Positions 33,099 through 42,643 of a stretch of DNA of 64,000 nt are shown one piece after another. The stretch is from Sphingobium sp. (lineage in GTDB: Bacteria > Pseudomonadota > Alphaproteobacteria > Sphingomonadales > Sphingomonadaceae), in NCBI GenBank assembly GCA_020446425.1, contig JAGRES010000035.1, positions 27,501-91,500 on the forward strand. Reading direction: 5' to 3'. The notes beneath the pieces were generated by a model. It did not search any database, was not told where the DNA came from, and saw only the letters and a list, made by a program, of their open reading frames with translations. Each line of letters starts with the position of its first letter. The first letter of the stretch is position 1. The position numbers and the translations under genes were made by a program.

Positions 33099-34178
33099 AT
33101 GCGGAAGCTTGCTCTTGCAGCGGCTCTTGCGACCACTGCGATGGCATCTCCTGCTCTCGCGAGAGAGGATGCCTGGTACATTGGCGCCCATGGCGGCGCA
33201 ATGCTGGTCGAAGATATCGACATTACAACGGCCGACGGTGCGTCCGACGCAACAGCCGATTATAACACCGGTTATGACGTCGATGGCGTGATCGGGTATG
33301 ATTTCGGCATGTTCCGTCTGGAAGGCGAGGTCGGTTTCCGGCGCGCCTGGACGGATGTCGTTGGTTTTGCCAATGGCGCTCCCAGCAGCACGAAGGGTAA
33401 TGTCCGTTCGCTCAGCTTCATGCTGAACGGCTTGCTCGATTTCGGCCCGGATGATGGCCTGCAGGGCTTTGTCGGCGGTGGCGCGGGTGTTGCCCGTACG
33501 CACCTCTACAGCTCTGTTACGGACGACTCCGACACCGGTTTCGCCTGGCAGGCTCTAGCGGGTGTCCGTTTCCCGCTCAGCGACAAGCTGGATGCGGAAC
33601 TGAAGTATCGCTTCTTCAATCACCGCAATCTGGACATTGTCACCAGCCGTCAGCCCAGCGGGATTTTCTCGCCGGTGGGAACGGCGACCGATGCCGATGT
33701 GCGCACGCACAGCCTGCTTGTCGGTCTGACCTACAACTTTGGCGAACCGGCTCCGCCGCCGCCTCCGCCGCCTCCGCCGCCACCCCCGCCGCCTCCGCCC
33801 CCGCCGCCTCCGCCGCCGGTGGTTGAGTGCACGCCTGGGCCGTATATCGTGTTCTTTGAATTCGATAAGTCGGATATCACGCCGGATGCTGCGACGATCC
33901 TCGACAATGCCGTCACCGCTTATGGCGATTGCGGCAATGCCCAGGTCATGCTGGCAGGCCACGCGGACAAGTCCGGTCAGCCGGCTTACAACGTAGCCCT
34001 GTCGCAGCGTCGTAACGACTCCGTGCAGGCGTACCTGGTTTCCAAGGGTATTTCGGAAGACGTGATCTCGACCGAAGCCTTCGGTGAGAGCAAGCCGCGC
34101 GTCGAAACCGCCGACGGTGTACGCGAATTGCAGAACCGCCGTGTGGAAATCACCTACGGTCCGGGTTCGGGCATGTAA
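33099..34178 (+). CDS. ompA: OmpA-family outer membrane protein with long proline tract
   Basis: 359 residues. Signal peptide (residues 1-22), an eight-stranded beta-barrel-like domain (about 23-215, Ala-Tyr-Ile-Gly-Ala start), a run of 22 prolines, and an OmpA peptidoglycan-binding domain (YIVFFEFDKSDITPDAATILDNA...GHADKSGQPAYNVALSQRRNDSVQAYL...ELQNRRVEITYG). Anchors the outer membrane to the wall. A GGGGA site lies 6 nt before the ATG. A strong terminator follows. Confidence 0.95.
   Translation: MRKLALAAALATTAMASPALAREDAWYIGAHGGAMLVEDIDITTADGASDATADYNTGYDVDGVIGYDFGMFRLEGEVGFRRAWTDVVGFANGAPSSTKGNVRSLSFMLNGLLDFGPDDGLQGFVGGGAGVARTHLYSSVTDDSDTGFAWQALAGVRFPLSDKLDAELKYRFFNHRNLDIVTSRQPSGIFSPVGTATDADVRTHSLLVGLTYNFGEPAPPPPPPPPPPPPPPPPPPPPPPVVECTPGPYIVFFEFDKSDITPDAATILDNAVTAYGDCGNAQVMLAGHADKSGQPAYNVALSQRRNDSVQAYLVSKGISEDVISTEAFGESKPRVETADGVRELQNRRVEITYGPGSGM
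33753..33818 (+). repeat. CCN trinucleotide tract encoding 22 prolines in ompA
   Basis: 22 proline codons in a row, mostly CCG and CCT with a few CCC and CCA. The codon mixture weakens perfect repetition but length variation between strains is plausible. Confidence 0.8.
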
Positions 34179-34216
34179 TCAGATCGTTGGGGCATAGCCC
34201 CGACCGATTAAAATCA

Positions 34217-34246
34217 GGGGCTGGTTTAACGACCGGCCCCTTTTTT
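34217..34246 (+). terminator. terminator after ompA
   Basis: GGGGCTGGT and ACCGGCCCC form a 9-bp stem (one G-T pair) around a 6-nt loop, followed by six T. Confidence 0.85.
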
Positions 34247-34333
34247 ATGGTGTTTTGCTGCGGTTCGTTTGTGTTGGCGGCGTCACTGGGATAGTTTCGT
34301 AATCCCCATTTCCCAACGAAGGTTGTTCCCGAC

Positions 34334-34900
34334 ATGCGCAATATTTCCCGATTTTCAATGTTGTTCACTGTAATGAGCGCCAGTGCGCTGGCGGGTTGCG
34401 CTTATGAGAGTGAAACTGCCCCGGTATCAGCGGCAGCCGCCCAGCCGCCCGCCGTAGCCGTTGCGACGCTGATGGACGCGGCAGGCAATAATGTCGGCGA
34501 AGCCAAGCTAGTGCAGCAGGGCGATGGCGTTGCGGTCTCCATTTCCGTATCGGGTATTAGCGCTGGGCCGCATGGCACACATATCCACATGACCGGGACA
34601 TGCGATGCACCGGATTTCAAGACGGCCGGAGGGCATTGGAACCCCATGATGACCCAGCATGGCCTGGAAAACCCGCAGGGCCACCATAGCGGCGATCTGC
34701 CGAATATGGATGTACAGGCCGACGGCACCGGCTCGCTGAGCTTCATTGTTGCTGGTGCAACACTGCGCGATGGCGATAATCCGCTATTCGATGAGGATGG
34801 CGCCGCCATTGTCGTGCATGCCGGCCCCGATGACATGGTTAGCGACCCATCAGGCAATTCCGGCGGGAGAATTGCGTGTGGCGTGATTCGATCCGAATAA
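34334..34900 (+). CDS. sodC: periplasmic Cu-Zn superoxide dismutase lipoprotein
   Basis: 188 residues. A lipobox at ALAGC gives Cys22 as the predicted lipid site. The copper-site motif HGTHIHMTGTC is followed by HWNPM, HHSGDLPN (zinc loop) and IVVHAGPDD...GGRIACGVI, matching SodC with its Cys pair. It removes superoxide in the periplasm. Monocistronic to sight. Confidence 0.93.
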   Translation: MRNISRFSMLFTVMSASALAGCAYESETAPVSAAAAQPPAVAVATLMDAAGNNVGEAKLVQQGDGVAVSISVSGISAGPHGTHIHMTGTCDAPDFKTAGGHWNPMMTQHGLENPQGHHSGDLPNMDVQADGTGSLSFIVAGATLRDGDNPLFDEDGAAIVVHAGPDDMVSDPSGNSGGRIACGVIRSE

Positions 34901-35059
34901 TATGGCCGAATAATATGGAAGGTGCTGTTGAGAGGGCTTTTTTAAGAGATGACGGCTCTGATCGGGCATATTTGCCCGGTTTTGCTTGAAACCGAGCGGT
35001 AATCATCCGATATTATTGTCAGTTGGCATTGGAGCCAGTGACTGAGGAGTAGAGTTATA

Positions 35060-35797
35060 ATGGCTAATTGGTCTGACCCCCGGACAGGTGGCGTGGGCAT
35101 GGGCGGCGCGGTCGCGCAAGGCCGTGAGGCAGCCTTTGACGCGGGGCTGCGGTCCTACATGCTGTCCGTATATAATTACATGGCAAGCGGCGTGCTGCTG
35201 ACCGGCATCGTGGCGCTGCTGTTCGCGCAAAGCGGCCTCGCCGCTCAGATTCTCGCCGGACCCGGCATATTGAAATATGTGATCATGTTCGCGCCGTTGG
35301 CGTTCATTCTGGTGCTGAGCTTCGGGGTCAACAAGCTGTCGACCACGGCGACCCAGGCGATCTACTGGGCTTATGCAGCGGTGATGGGCTTGTCGCTCGC
35401 CTCGATTTTCCTGGTGTATACCGGCACGTCGATCGCGCAGACATTCTTTGCGACCGCTGCGGCTTTTGCCGGTCTCAGCCTCTATGGCTACACCACGAAG
35501 AAGGACCTGTCCGGTTTCGGCACCTTCCTGATCATGGGTCTGGTTGGCCTGATCGTGGCGTCTGTGATCAATATTTTCCTGCAGAGCAGCACCTTCGATC
35601 TGGTGATCAGCTTTATCGGCGTGCTGCTGTTCGCTGGCCTGACGGCTTACGACACGCAGAAGATCAAGAGCATGTACCAATATGTCGCCGGGACGGAAAT
35701 GGCCGGTAAATCGGTGGTGATGGGCGCGCTCAGCCTCTATCTCGATTTCATCAACATGTTCCTGTTCCTGTTGCGCTTCATGGGCAGCCGCGAATAA
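35060..35797 (+). CDS. BI-1/YccA-family inner membrane protein
   Basis: 245 residues with about seven membrane helices. Family hallmarks include the soluble N-terminal 30 residues, YNYMASGVLLTGIVALL, GLSLASIFLVYTGTSIAQTFFATAAAFAGLSLYGYTTKKDLSGFGTFL and the C-terminal YDTQKIKSMY...ALSLYLDFINMFLFLLRFMG. Bacterial relatives modulate FtsH or act as ion leak channels; role here unknown. Confidence 0.93.
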   Translation: MANWSDPRTGGVGMGGAVAQGREAAFDAGLRSYMLSVYNYMASGVLLTGIVALLFAQSGLAAQILAGPGILKYVIMFAPLAFILVLSFGVNKLSTTATQAIYWAYAAVMGLSLASIFLVYTGTSIAQTFFATAAAFAGLSLYGYTTKKDLSGFGTFLIMGLVGLIVASVINIFLQSSTFDLVISFIGVLLFAGLTAYDTQKIKSMYQYVAGTEMAGKSVVMGALSLYLDFINMFLFLLRFMGSRE

Positions 35798-35817
35798 TAT
35801 CGAGCGCTTTGTATGAG

Positions 35818-35855
35818 AGAGCCCGGTCGCTTATGCGGCCGGGCTCTTTTTATAT
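35818..35855 (+). terminator. terminator after the BI-1-like gene
   Basis: AGAGCCCGG and CCGGGCTCT form the stem, extended by a GC-rich inner pair with a TTAT loop, followed by a T-run. Confidence 0.85.
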
Positions 35856-35922
35856 CTGCCCCAAGCGGATTGCGCATCAACGCCGGGTTCAATTCCCGCC
35901 CTTCTTTTGATACGTCCCTTAT

Positions 35923-36684
35923 ATGCCGATCTGGGACCGCTTTTTCTCCTCCAAGCCGTGGAGCACCGATGGGTGCCGCATCTATGCGATTGGCGATGTC
36001 CATGGCTGTTTCACTCAACTTACCGGCTTGCTACGTCAGATAGAGCGCGATCAGGCGGGGCGTGAGCCCTTGGAAACCCATATTGTAATGCTGGGGGATT
36101 ATGTTGACCGCGGGCCACGTTCTCGCGACGTGTGCGAGCTGTTGCAGGCGATTGGGCCGTCCGCCTATTTCCACTGTCTGCGCGGCAACCACGAACAGAC
36201 AATGCTGGACGTGCTGGACGGCAGTGAATTCGCGCTGCGGCACTGGCTCGGTTTCGGGGGTAGGGAGACCTTGCTGAGCTGGGGCGTGGAAGAAGCGCTG
36301 GTCGATATGGTTGCCGCAGGGCCGGGCCATGAAGCGGAATTGATCGAGGCGTTTCGCGGGGCTGTGGCGATCGAGATTGTCGACTGGATGCAGGGATTGC
36401 CCTCCTATCGCCGACAGGGCGATTATCTGTTTGTACATGCCGGGGTTCAACCCAAGGTTGCGCTCGAAAATCAGGTTGACGACGACCTGCTCTGGATCAG
36501 GGAGCCATTCCTTTCGAGCAAGGCCAAACATCCCTGGCGCGTGGTTCATGGGCACAGCCAGAGCGAGGACATAGATATTTTTCATCATCGCATCGGCATT
36601 GATACCGGGGCGTATCGCACGGGTACATTGACGGCGATTGGTCTGGAGGATGACCGGCATTGGGTTATCCAGTCGGGGGTGTGA
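35923..36684 (+). CDS. PPP-family serine/threonine (metallo)phosphatase
   Basis: 253 residues. The three metal-site motifs GDVHG (about residues 25-29), GDYVDRG and RGNHE are intact, followed by the His residues in FVHAGVQP and HGHSQS. Bacterial members act on phosphoproteins or on dinucleoside tetraphosphates. Substrate unknown. Confidence 0.9.
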   Translation: MPIWDRFFSSKPWSTDGCRIYAIGDVHGCFTQLTGLLRQIERDQAGREPLETHIVMLGDYVDRGPRSRDVCELLQAIGPSAYFHCLRGNHEQTMLDVLDGSEFALRHWLGFGGRETLLSWGVEEALVDMVAAGPGHEAELIEAFRGAVAIEIVDWMQGLPSYRRQGDYLFVHAGVQPKVALENQVDDDLLWIREPFLSSKAKHPWRVVHGHSQSEDIDIFHHRIGIDTGAYRTGTLTAIGLEDDRHWVIQSGV

Positions 36685-36717
36685 CGGTACCGCAATTCCA
36701 CGTGAGTGGAGCAGGCT

Positions 36718-37851
36718 CTAGTCGCGCGATTTGGCGGGAGCCCATGTCTGATAGGTCCGGCCGCGCTTTGCATCCATGACGCCGATGAAGGTTGCGACAA
36801 TGGCGGTGAGGATGTTCGTGAAAGTCGAGAAGGGCCTTATGCGAAGCACTTCGCCCAAGGCTATCATGAGCAGTCCCATAGCCCATAGGATCAGGGCCCA
36901 AACCCCTTTGTCATCCATGACCAACGCCGCAGTAAGCGCAAGGGCGCATAGCATCGCGACCGGCGCGCCCATCCAGCGCAACCATTTGTGCGAGACATAT
37001 TTATAGAGGCCGCCGGGCGTATAATGTTCGCGAATCTGCGGCCACAGATAGCGGTGCGTGTTGAACGAGCGGGCAGCGATGCGCCGCTTGCGCCGGAACT
37101 CATCGCGCGCATCGGTGGTGTTGCGCTCATAGGCGACGACATCGGGCGCGCTGATCAGACGATATCCGGAAAAGGTAACGCTGAGCGATGCGATCATATC
37201 GTCGAGCAGATGCGGCGGCACTGCGGGATATAAGGCGCGCCGCGTCGCGAAGATCGAGCCATCCGCGCCCATCATGGACCCGCAGCGCGATTCCAGCGCC
37301 TTGATTGTCTCCTCCAGCCGCCAGTAGAGCCCGCCGGCGCTGGCTGTGGCGCTTTCTCCCTCGTTGACATAGCGCAGCGTGCCGGACACGCCGCCGATGC
37401 GCTCATCGCGAAAATAGCTGAGCAGCGCGCCCACCGATTGCGGGTCGAGCATGACATTGGCATCGGTGAAGATACAGATGTCGCCTTTAGCCTGCTCGAC
37501 CATCAGGCGCATGCCGGTGGCCTTGCCGGTGCGCTCGCTCGCGGCGATCACGCGCACCAGATCAGGGCGGCTGTTCAGCAGCGTCAAAGTGGCGTCGCTG
37601 CTCATGTCCGAATAGGCCAGCACCTCCAGGTCGGGATGGAGCGCCTTGATCTCTTCTATGTTGCGGAGCTTGGCGGGCAGCGTGCGTTCCTCATTATAGG
37701 CCGAAAAGAGCATGGTTGCGGTTGGCTGCGGGCCCTGCCGCGCTTTGAGCGGGTATGCTTTCATCAGGCGCAGGCTGAGCGGATAGAATAGATAGGGGTG
37801 CAGAAAGACGATCAGCAGCAATGCGGCCAATATGTATAGCGGGATCGTCAT
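36718..37851 (-). CDS. membrane-anchored family 2 glycosyltransferase
   Basis: 377 residues. One N-terminal helix (3-22), a GT2 catalytic domain with SAYNEE, a nucleotide-binding FTDANVML, GGVSGTLRYVNEG, and the acceptor-region Asp-Asp-Met-Ile followed by RRKRRIAARSFN in place of the usual QxxRW. Three C-terminal helices follow. Likely makes a surface polysaccharide. It is isolated, so the product is unknown. Confidence 0.88.
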   Translation of the reverse strand: MTIPLYILAALLLIVFLHPYLFYPLSLRLMKAYPLKARQGPQPTATMLFSAYNEERTLPAKLRNIEEIKALHPDLEVLAYSDMSSDATLTLLNSRPDLVRVIAASERTGKATGMRLMVEQAKGDICIFTDANVMLDPQSVGALLSYFRDERIGGVSGTLRYVNEGESATASAGGLYWRLEETIKALESRCGSMMGADGSIFATRRALYPAVPPHLLDDMIASLSVTFSGYRLISAPDVVAYERNTTDARDEFRRKRRIAARSFNTHRYLWPQIREHYTPGGLYKYVSHKWLRWMGAPVAMLCALALTAALVMDDKGVWALILWAMGLLMIALGEVLRIRPFSTFTNILTAIVATFIGVMDAKRGRTYQTWAPAKSRD

Positions 37852-38049
37852 GCGCTTTGGCTAGCGGTTCTTGGTTGGCATGTCGTGCCTTATTTAACGC
37901 CGCTGCGTCAAAAACGTGGCACTTTTGCCCTGATTCCCCCGTTTAAGTTGACGGCAATGGGGGAAATCGTTATTGGGCACGGCTTCACGAGTCAGCGCAC
38001 CTGACGCATGGCTCGATTCATTGCATTTGAACGGGATTTTGAGGACGAT

Positions 38050-38313
38050 ATGGCCAATACGCCGCAGGCAAGAAAGCGCATCCGCCGCAACGAGCGTCGC
38101 CGGGTGATCAACGGTAACCGCATGGGCCGCATTCGCACGCTGGTGAAGAAGGTGGAAAGCGCCGTGGCCGCAGGCGATAAGACGGCTGCGGCCGAAGCGC
38201 TGCAGGGTGTACAGCCGGAGCTGGCACGCGGCGTTGCGCGCGGCGTGCTGCACAAGAATACCGCTGCGCGCAAGTTCAGCCGTCTGACCAAGGCCGTCAA
38301 CGCCCTGGCCTGA
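38050..38313 (+). CDS. rpsT: 30S ribosomal protein S20
   Basis: 87 residues: [39 protein letters not shown] is the S20 N-terminus with its Lys/Arg-rich 16S rRNA-binding helices. GAGG 7 nt before the ATG at 38050 supports the start. It is upstream of dnaA, as usual in this group, but has its own terminator. Confidence 0.97.
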   Translation: MANTPQARKRIRRNERRRVINGNRMGRIRTLVKKVESAVAAGDKTAAAEALQGVQPELARGVARGVLHKNTAARKFSRLTKAVNALA

Positions 38314-38839
38314 GCCTGACCGAATATGATTTAGAAAGCCCGTCGATCATCCCGGCGGGCTTTTTTGTATTTCAGGCGAATCGATTCGGCGTTTTTTGAC
38401 CTTATGAAGGTGTACGCGCCGTCATCATCGCATTGGCCGTTTTTGATCAGATGCGATACAAAAATGGAGGCTTGGCGTCGCGTGGAGACCGGCTTTGGTC
38501 AAAGGCTAGGACTTGTGCTGATTCGCTGCACTTGCACACTGATGGACCAAAATTAATATAATAAAATCATATAGTTAAATATAGGCTTAGGTTTTCTGCG
38601 GCCTTGAAGCTGTCAAATATTTTATTTCACTTTTTTGACAGGCTCCGCTCTTGATCCCATCGTTAACGAATGCCTAATGGGCTCCATCGCCCGATGCCAA
38701 TCGGAGTCGTGTTCAGCATCAAGGACCAATGGGGAAACTGTTTTCGGCATCGAAAACGGGAATGGGGTCTTTTTGCAAAAAAATATGGCCAGGGCAGGCC
38801 AAAAATGAGGTCGCTTTTTTTGAGAGGGGTGGTTGCGCA
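38314..38839. other. rpsT-dnaA intergenic region
   Basis: 525 bp with an rpsT terminator at the start and an AT-rich block at 38550-38640. No consensus TTATCCACA DnaA box or clear iteron is seen, so an origin is not supported. TTAA-CGAATGC-CTAA at about 38664 is one base off the TTAA-N7-TTAA CtrA consensus. The dnaA promoter must lie here. Confidence 0.5.
38335..38366 (+). terminator. terminator after rpsT
   Basis: AAAGCCCG and CGGGCTTT form an 8-bp stem, followed by TTTTTT. Confidence 0.85.
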
Positions 38840-40306
38840 GTGAGCCGTGAAGCCGACAATATAGTGAATGACCGCCCGCTCGTGGAAACAGGGTCGCAGC
38901 GCGATGGCGCGTGGGAAGAGATCAGGCACGGACTGCGCCGGTCGATTGGCGCGCGCATGTACGACCAGTGGATCAAGCCGGTGCGATTGGGAGACTATTG
39001 CCCCGTCACCGCGACGATAGACCTGCTCGCGCCTTCCGATTTTTCCGCCAATTTCGTATCCAGCCAGTTTGGCGATCGTCTCAGGCTGGCATGGAGTTCC
39101 GCCGATGCGGGAGTCAGCGACGTTCGCATCATTCGCGCACCGGAAGGTGGCCCTGCGAAAGTGGGCGCGCTGGGTGCGGACAAGGCGCATGCATCGAGCG
39201 AGGCCGCGCCCGCCAAGCCGGATAGTGCCGGACGGGGTTCTGGCTCTGGCCCCACGGATGGCGACGCCACAGGAGCGCTGATACGGCGTGAAGCGCTGCA
39301 TCTGCGGCACAGTTTCGGGGACTTCGTCGTCGGCGAAAGCAACCGGCTGGCATTCTCCGCAGCGCAGGCGATGGCCGCCAAAACGGCGCCGCTGTTCAAT
39401 CCGCTCTATATTCATGGCGGTACGGGGCAGGGCAAGACGCACCTTCTGCACGCGATTGCGCAGGAATATGTGACGCATTTTCCATCGCATGCGGTTGTCT
39501 ATATGTCGGCCGAGAAATTCATGATGGAATTTGTCACCGCCATGCGCGCCAATGACAGCATGGGGTTCAAGGCGCGTCTGCGCGCGGCGAAGCTGCTGTT
39601 GATCGACGATATCCAATTCATCGCCGGCAAGGGATCGACGCAGGAGGAATTCCTGCACACCATCAACGAGCTGGCGGAGAGCGGCGCGCGCATCGTCATC
39701 AGCGCTGATCGTGCGCCGCATCATCTGGATTCGGTCGATCCGCGCATCCTCTCGCGCCTGTCAGGCGGGCTGGTCGCCGATATCCATGCTGCCGATCTGG
39801 ACCTGCGCCGTGCGATACTGGAAGCGAAGCGCAAGGCCGTGGCTGCGGACATCTCGGATATGGTGCTGGACTTTCTGGCACGCTCCATCCGCACCAATGT
39901 GCGTGAGCTGGAAGGCGCGTTCAACAAGCTGCTCGCCTATGCCCAGCTTACCGGCCGTCAGGTCGATATGGAGTTCGCGCAGGCGATGCTCGCGGATTCG
40001 GTGCGGGCCAATGCGCGGCGTATCACCGTGGACGAGATACAGAAGGCGTGCGCAGCGCATTATCATATCGAGCCGTCCGAAATGCGCTCCAAGCGGCGTG
40101 CACGCGCCGTGGCGCGCCCGCGTCAGGTCGCCATGTATCTCGCCAAGAAAATGACGCCGCGTTCGCTGCCGGAGATCGGACGTATCTTCGGCGGACGCGA
40201 CCATAGCACCGTCATCCACGCGGTGCGCACGATTGAGGCGCTGCGCCAGAGCAACCCGGAAATCGATTCCGACATCCGCACGCTTCAACGCAAGCTTGAG
40301 ATGTAG
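38840..40306 (+). CDS. dnaA: chromosomal replication initiator protein
   Basis: 488 residues. Domain I begins at WEEIRHGLRRSIGARMYDQWIKP, a variable domain II of about 70 residues follows, then the AAA+ domain with Walker A GGTGQGKTHLL and Walker B LLLIDDIQF, and the DNA-binding domain IV with RSLPEIGRIFGGRDHSTVIHAVR. The frame is open upstream to 38729; the GTG at 38840 fits the conserved start and a GAGAGGGG site, but the ATG at 38762 cannot be excluded. Confidence 0.96.
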   Translation: MSREADNIVNDRPLVETGSQRDGAWEEIRHGLRRSIGARMYDQWIKPVRLGDYCPVTATIDLLAPSDFSANFVSSQFGDRLRLAWSSADAGVSDVRIIRAPEGGPAKVGALGADKAHASSEAAPAKPDSAGRGSGSGPTDGDATGALIRREALHLRHSFGDFVVGESNRLAFSAAQAMAAKTAPLFNPLYIHGGTGQGKTHLLHAIAQEYVTHFPSHAVVYMSAEKFMMEFVTAMRANDSMGFKARLRAAKLLLIDDIQFIAGKGSTQEEFLHTINELAESGARIVISADRAPHHLDSVDPRILSRLSGGLVADIHAADLDLRRAILEAKRKAVAADISDMVLDFLARSIRTNVRELEGAFNKLLAYAQLTGRQVDMEFAQAMLADSVRANARRITVDEIQKACAAHYHIEPSEMRSKRRARAVARPRQVAMYLAKKMTPRSLPEIGRIFGGRDHSTVIHAVRTIEALRQSNPEIDSDIRTLQRKLEM

Positions 40307-40307
40307 C

Positions 40308-40742
40308 TTATAGCTGGGGTTCTTTGTTGAGCCAGGCCAGCGCTTCCTGCTCCGAGTCGAAATAGGCGATTTTTGTCGGAAGCATGAGCCGCTTCATCTG
40401 AACCCTGAGCAGGGATGACTCTGGCAGCAACATGCCATATTCGTCGATCTGACCGGCATAGGCCTGGATTATATCGGCCTGGCTATCGACAACGCACTTT
40501 GACTGAACTGTGCAATCCTGCAAGTCGAGCAAGACCCTGCGTACGGGTGAAGCGCCGCCAGCGGCTGCGGATCGCCCCTGCAACGCCATCTGGTATCGCT
40601 TGACAGTGTCCTGATCCCAGAAGCCGTGAAAGATAATCCTGAGCGCTTCGGGGCTGGATCCGGCTAAAAACTCAAACTGTCCGGTGGCGGTGGCAGCGCT
40701 GCGCTGCGATTCGGTATTCAAGCCTTGCATTCTTATGTTCAT
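40308..40742 (-). CDS. STAS/SpoIIAA-like protein of unknown function
   Basis: 144 residues. FEFLAGSSPEALRIIFHGFWDQDTVKRY, RVLLDLQDC and LPTKIAYFDSEQEALAWL follow the beta-alpha pattern of SpoIIAA-like domains, but key residues are not conserved enough to name a role. It ends 2 nt from the dnaA stop, convergent. Confidence 0.6.
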   Translation of the reverse strand: MNIRMQGLNTESQRSAATATGQFEFLAGSSPEALRIIFHGFWDQDTVKRYQMALQGRSAAAGGASPVRRVLLDLQDCTVQSKCVVDSQADIIQAYAGQIDEYGMLLPESSLLRVQMKRLMLPTKIAYFDSEQEALAWLNKEPQL

Positions 40743-40884
40743 TTGGCGCGTTTCGACCTGTGCTCGGACGGCATTATCCGACTGTATAAACTAGCAAATC
40801 ATTACGAATGAACGCTTAACAATTGCTCCGGTGCAATCGCAAAAATATGCCGAAACGAATATCGCTCCGCTTTGCTCGATTGGC

Positions 40885-41523
40885 CTATTTCTTCTTTTCC
40901 GGCGCGAGGGTGATCTTGACCGTCTCGCCCGACTGGCCGGGGAAATTCACGAACATTGCGTCGATCAGGTTCGGCACCAGATAGGTCAGCTTGTTGCTGA
41001 GCGATTGCGACTCCGCCTTGCCCTCGAACAGGCGCTGGCCATCGCTGGCGCGGTCAATGCGCAGGTCCAGCGTGCCGGTGTAGACGGTATAGCTCTCGAC
41101 ATCCTGATAGCCGGGACCGAACAGGAACGGGTCATAATAGCCCCAGCGATAGGGGTTGCGCCAATATCCATAGCCATAATAGCCGCGATAGAACGGGTCA
41201 TAGCCGAAGGAGCTGGTGCGGACTTTTTCGCGTCCATTATCAACGCTGTAGCGCATGCGGACAATGAGGTCTGCCTTGGCGGGATCGTCAGCCGGGACAT
41301 AGCCCACGCCGCCCAGCTTATGGGCTGCCAATGAGGCGTATTGAGAAAATTCGAGACCGCCCGCCAGACGCGGATCATCGGCAACGATCGTGAAGCTCTG
41401 CCCCTGCGGTGCGGGAAGCTGCTGGAAGCGGGCGACATCCGCCTTGAACTGCTGGGCGCAGCCGCCGACCATGATCAGCGCGGCAGTGGCGAAAGCTGTG
41501 GCAATGAGTTTGCGGTGTTTCAT
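40885..41523 (-). CDS. DUF4136-type lipoprotein
   Basis: 212 residues with a lipobox (IMVGGC), a tyrosine/glycine-rich loop (YDPFYRGYYGYGYWRNPYRWGYYDPF) and a DUF4136-like domain in YVPADDPAKADLIVRMRYSVDNG...YTGTLDLRIDRASDGQRLFEGKAES. It is predicted to be membrane-anchored and face the periplasm. AGGAAAG precedes two tandem ATGs; the second is chosen. Confidence 0.82.
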   Translation of the reverse strand: MKHRKLIATAFATAALIMVGGCAQQFKADVARFQQLPAPQGQSFTIVADDPRLAGGLEFSQYASLAAHKLGGVGYVPADDPAKADLIVRMRYSVDNGREKVRTSSFGYDPFYRGYYGYGYWRNPYRWGYYDPFLFGPGYQDVESYTVYTGTLDLRIDRASDGQRLFEGKAESQSLSNKLTYLVPNLIDAMFVNFPGQSGETVKITLAPEKKK

Positions 41524-41644
41524 CATTCTTTCCTGCATCCTGCGATGGCGCGGAGAGAGGGCGCGCCCGACATCATCATGCGCATAAATCTGGCATGAAG
41601 CAACTGAACAGAGTTTGAACGGGCGAACGCGGCGGGGGCTCCGC

Positions 41645-42637
41645 TTAGCGCATCAACCCCATCGCTTCATATGCGCCGCGGAGTGTCGGCTCCGCTGTGG
41701 CGGACGCCTTTTCCGCGCCCTTTACCAATATCGCATCGAGCGCTGCATGATCGTCTTTCAGCGCCACATAGCGCTCGCGAATGGGGCGCAGATGCTCGAC
41801 CAGTATCTCGGCCAGTGCGGGTTTGAACGCACCGAAGCCCTGGCCCGCAAATTGCGCGCATACCGCATCGGCGGTCGTGCCGGTCAATGCAGCATAGATC
41901 CCGACCAGATTCTGCGCCTCGGCTCGTCCTTCCAGACCGGATGCATCGCCGGGCAGCGGTTCGGGATCGGTTTTGGCCTTGCGGACCTTCTGCGCGATTG
42001 TGTCGTCATCATCGGTCAGGTTGATGCGGCTCATGTCGCTCGGGTCCGATTTCGACATCTTGGCCGCGCCGTCGCGCAGGGACATGATCCGTGCGGTTTC
42101 CTTCGGGATGATCGGGGCGGGCAGGGTGAACAGCTCAACCCCGAAATCGGTGTTGAACTTGATCGCGATATCGCGGGTCAGCTCTAGATGCTGTTTCTGA
42201 TCTTCGCCCACCGGCACATGCGTCGCCTGATACAGCAGCACATCGGCGGCCTGCAGCACGGGATAGGTGAACAGCGCGACCGAAGCGCCTTCACGATTCT
42301 TGCCGGCCTTGTCCTTCCACTGCGTCATCCGGTTGAGCCAGCCCATGCGCGCGACACCGTTGAGCAGCCATTGCATTTCGGCATGCGCGGGCACGCGCGC
42401 CTGATTAAAGAGCACGGAGCGATCCGGGTCGATGCCGCAGGCGACCAGCGCCGCCGCCATTTCGCGCACATGGATAAGCCTGTCGGCGGCGCTGATATGT
42501 TCGCTGATCGAATGCATGTCGGCGAGGAAGAAATAGCATTCACCTTCATCCTGCATCTTCACCCAGTTGCGGATCGCGCCGAGATAATTGCCGAGATGCA
42601 GATTGCCGGTCGGTTGTATGCCGGAGAGAACGCGCAT
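41645..42637 (-). CDS. trpS: tryptophan-tRNA ligase
   Basis: 330 residues. Class I motifs GIQPTGNLHLGNYLGAI (HIGH-like) and KMSKSD are intact. It attaches Trp to tRNA. It is last in the secB-murJ-trpS minus-strand run, 6 nt after the murJ stop. Confidence 0.97.
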   Translation of the reverse strand: MRVLSGIQPTGNLHLGNYLGAIRNWVKMQDEGECYFFLADMHSISEHISAADRLIHVREMAAALVACGIDPDRSVLFNQARVPAHAEMQWLLNGVARMGWLNRMTQWKDKAGKNREGASVALFTYPVLQAADVLLYQATHVPVGEDQKQHLELTRDIAIKFNTDFGVELFTLPAPIIPKETARIMSLRDGAAKMSKSDPSDMSRINLTDDDDTIAQKVRKAKTDPEPLPGDASGLEGRAEAQNLVGIYAALTGTTADAVCAQFAGQGFGAFKPALAEILVEHLRPIRERYVALKDDHAALDAILVKGAEKASATAEPTLRGAYEAMGLMR

Positions 42638-42643
42638 TATGTA

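Noticed and set aside
38314-38839. possible chromosomal origin next to dnaA
   Set aside because: AT-rich, but no consensus DnaA boxes or iterons visible; alphaproteobacterial origins are often not at dnaA.
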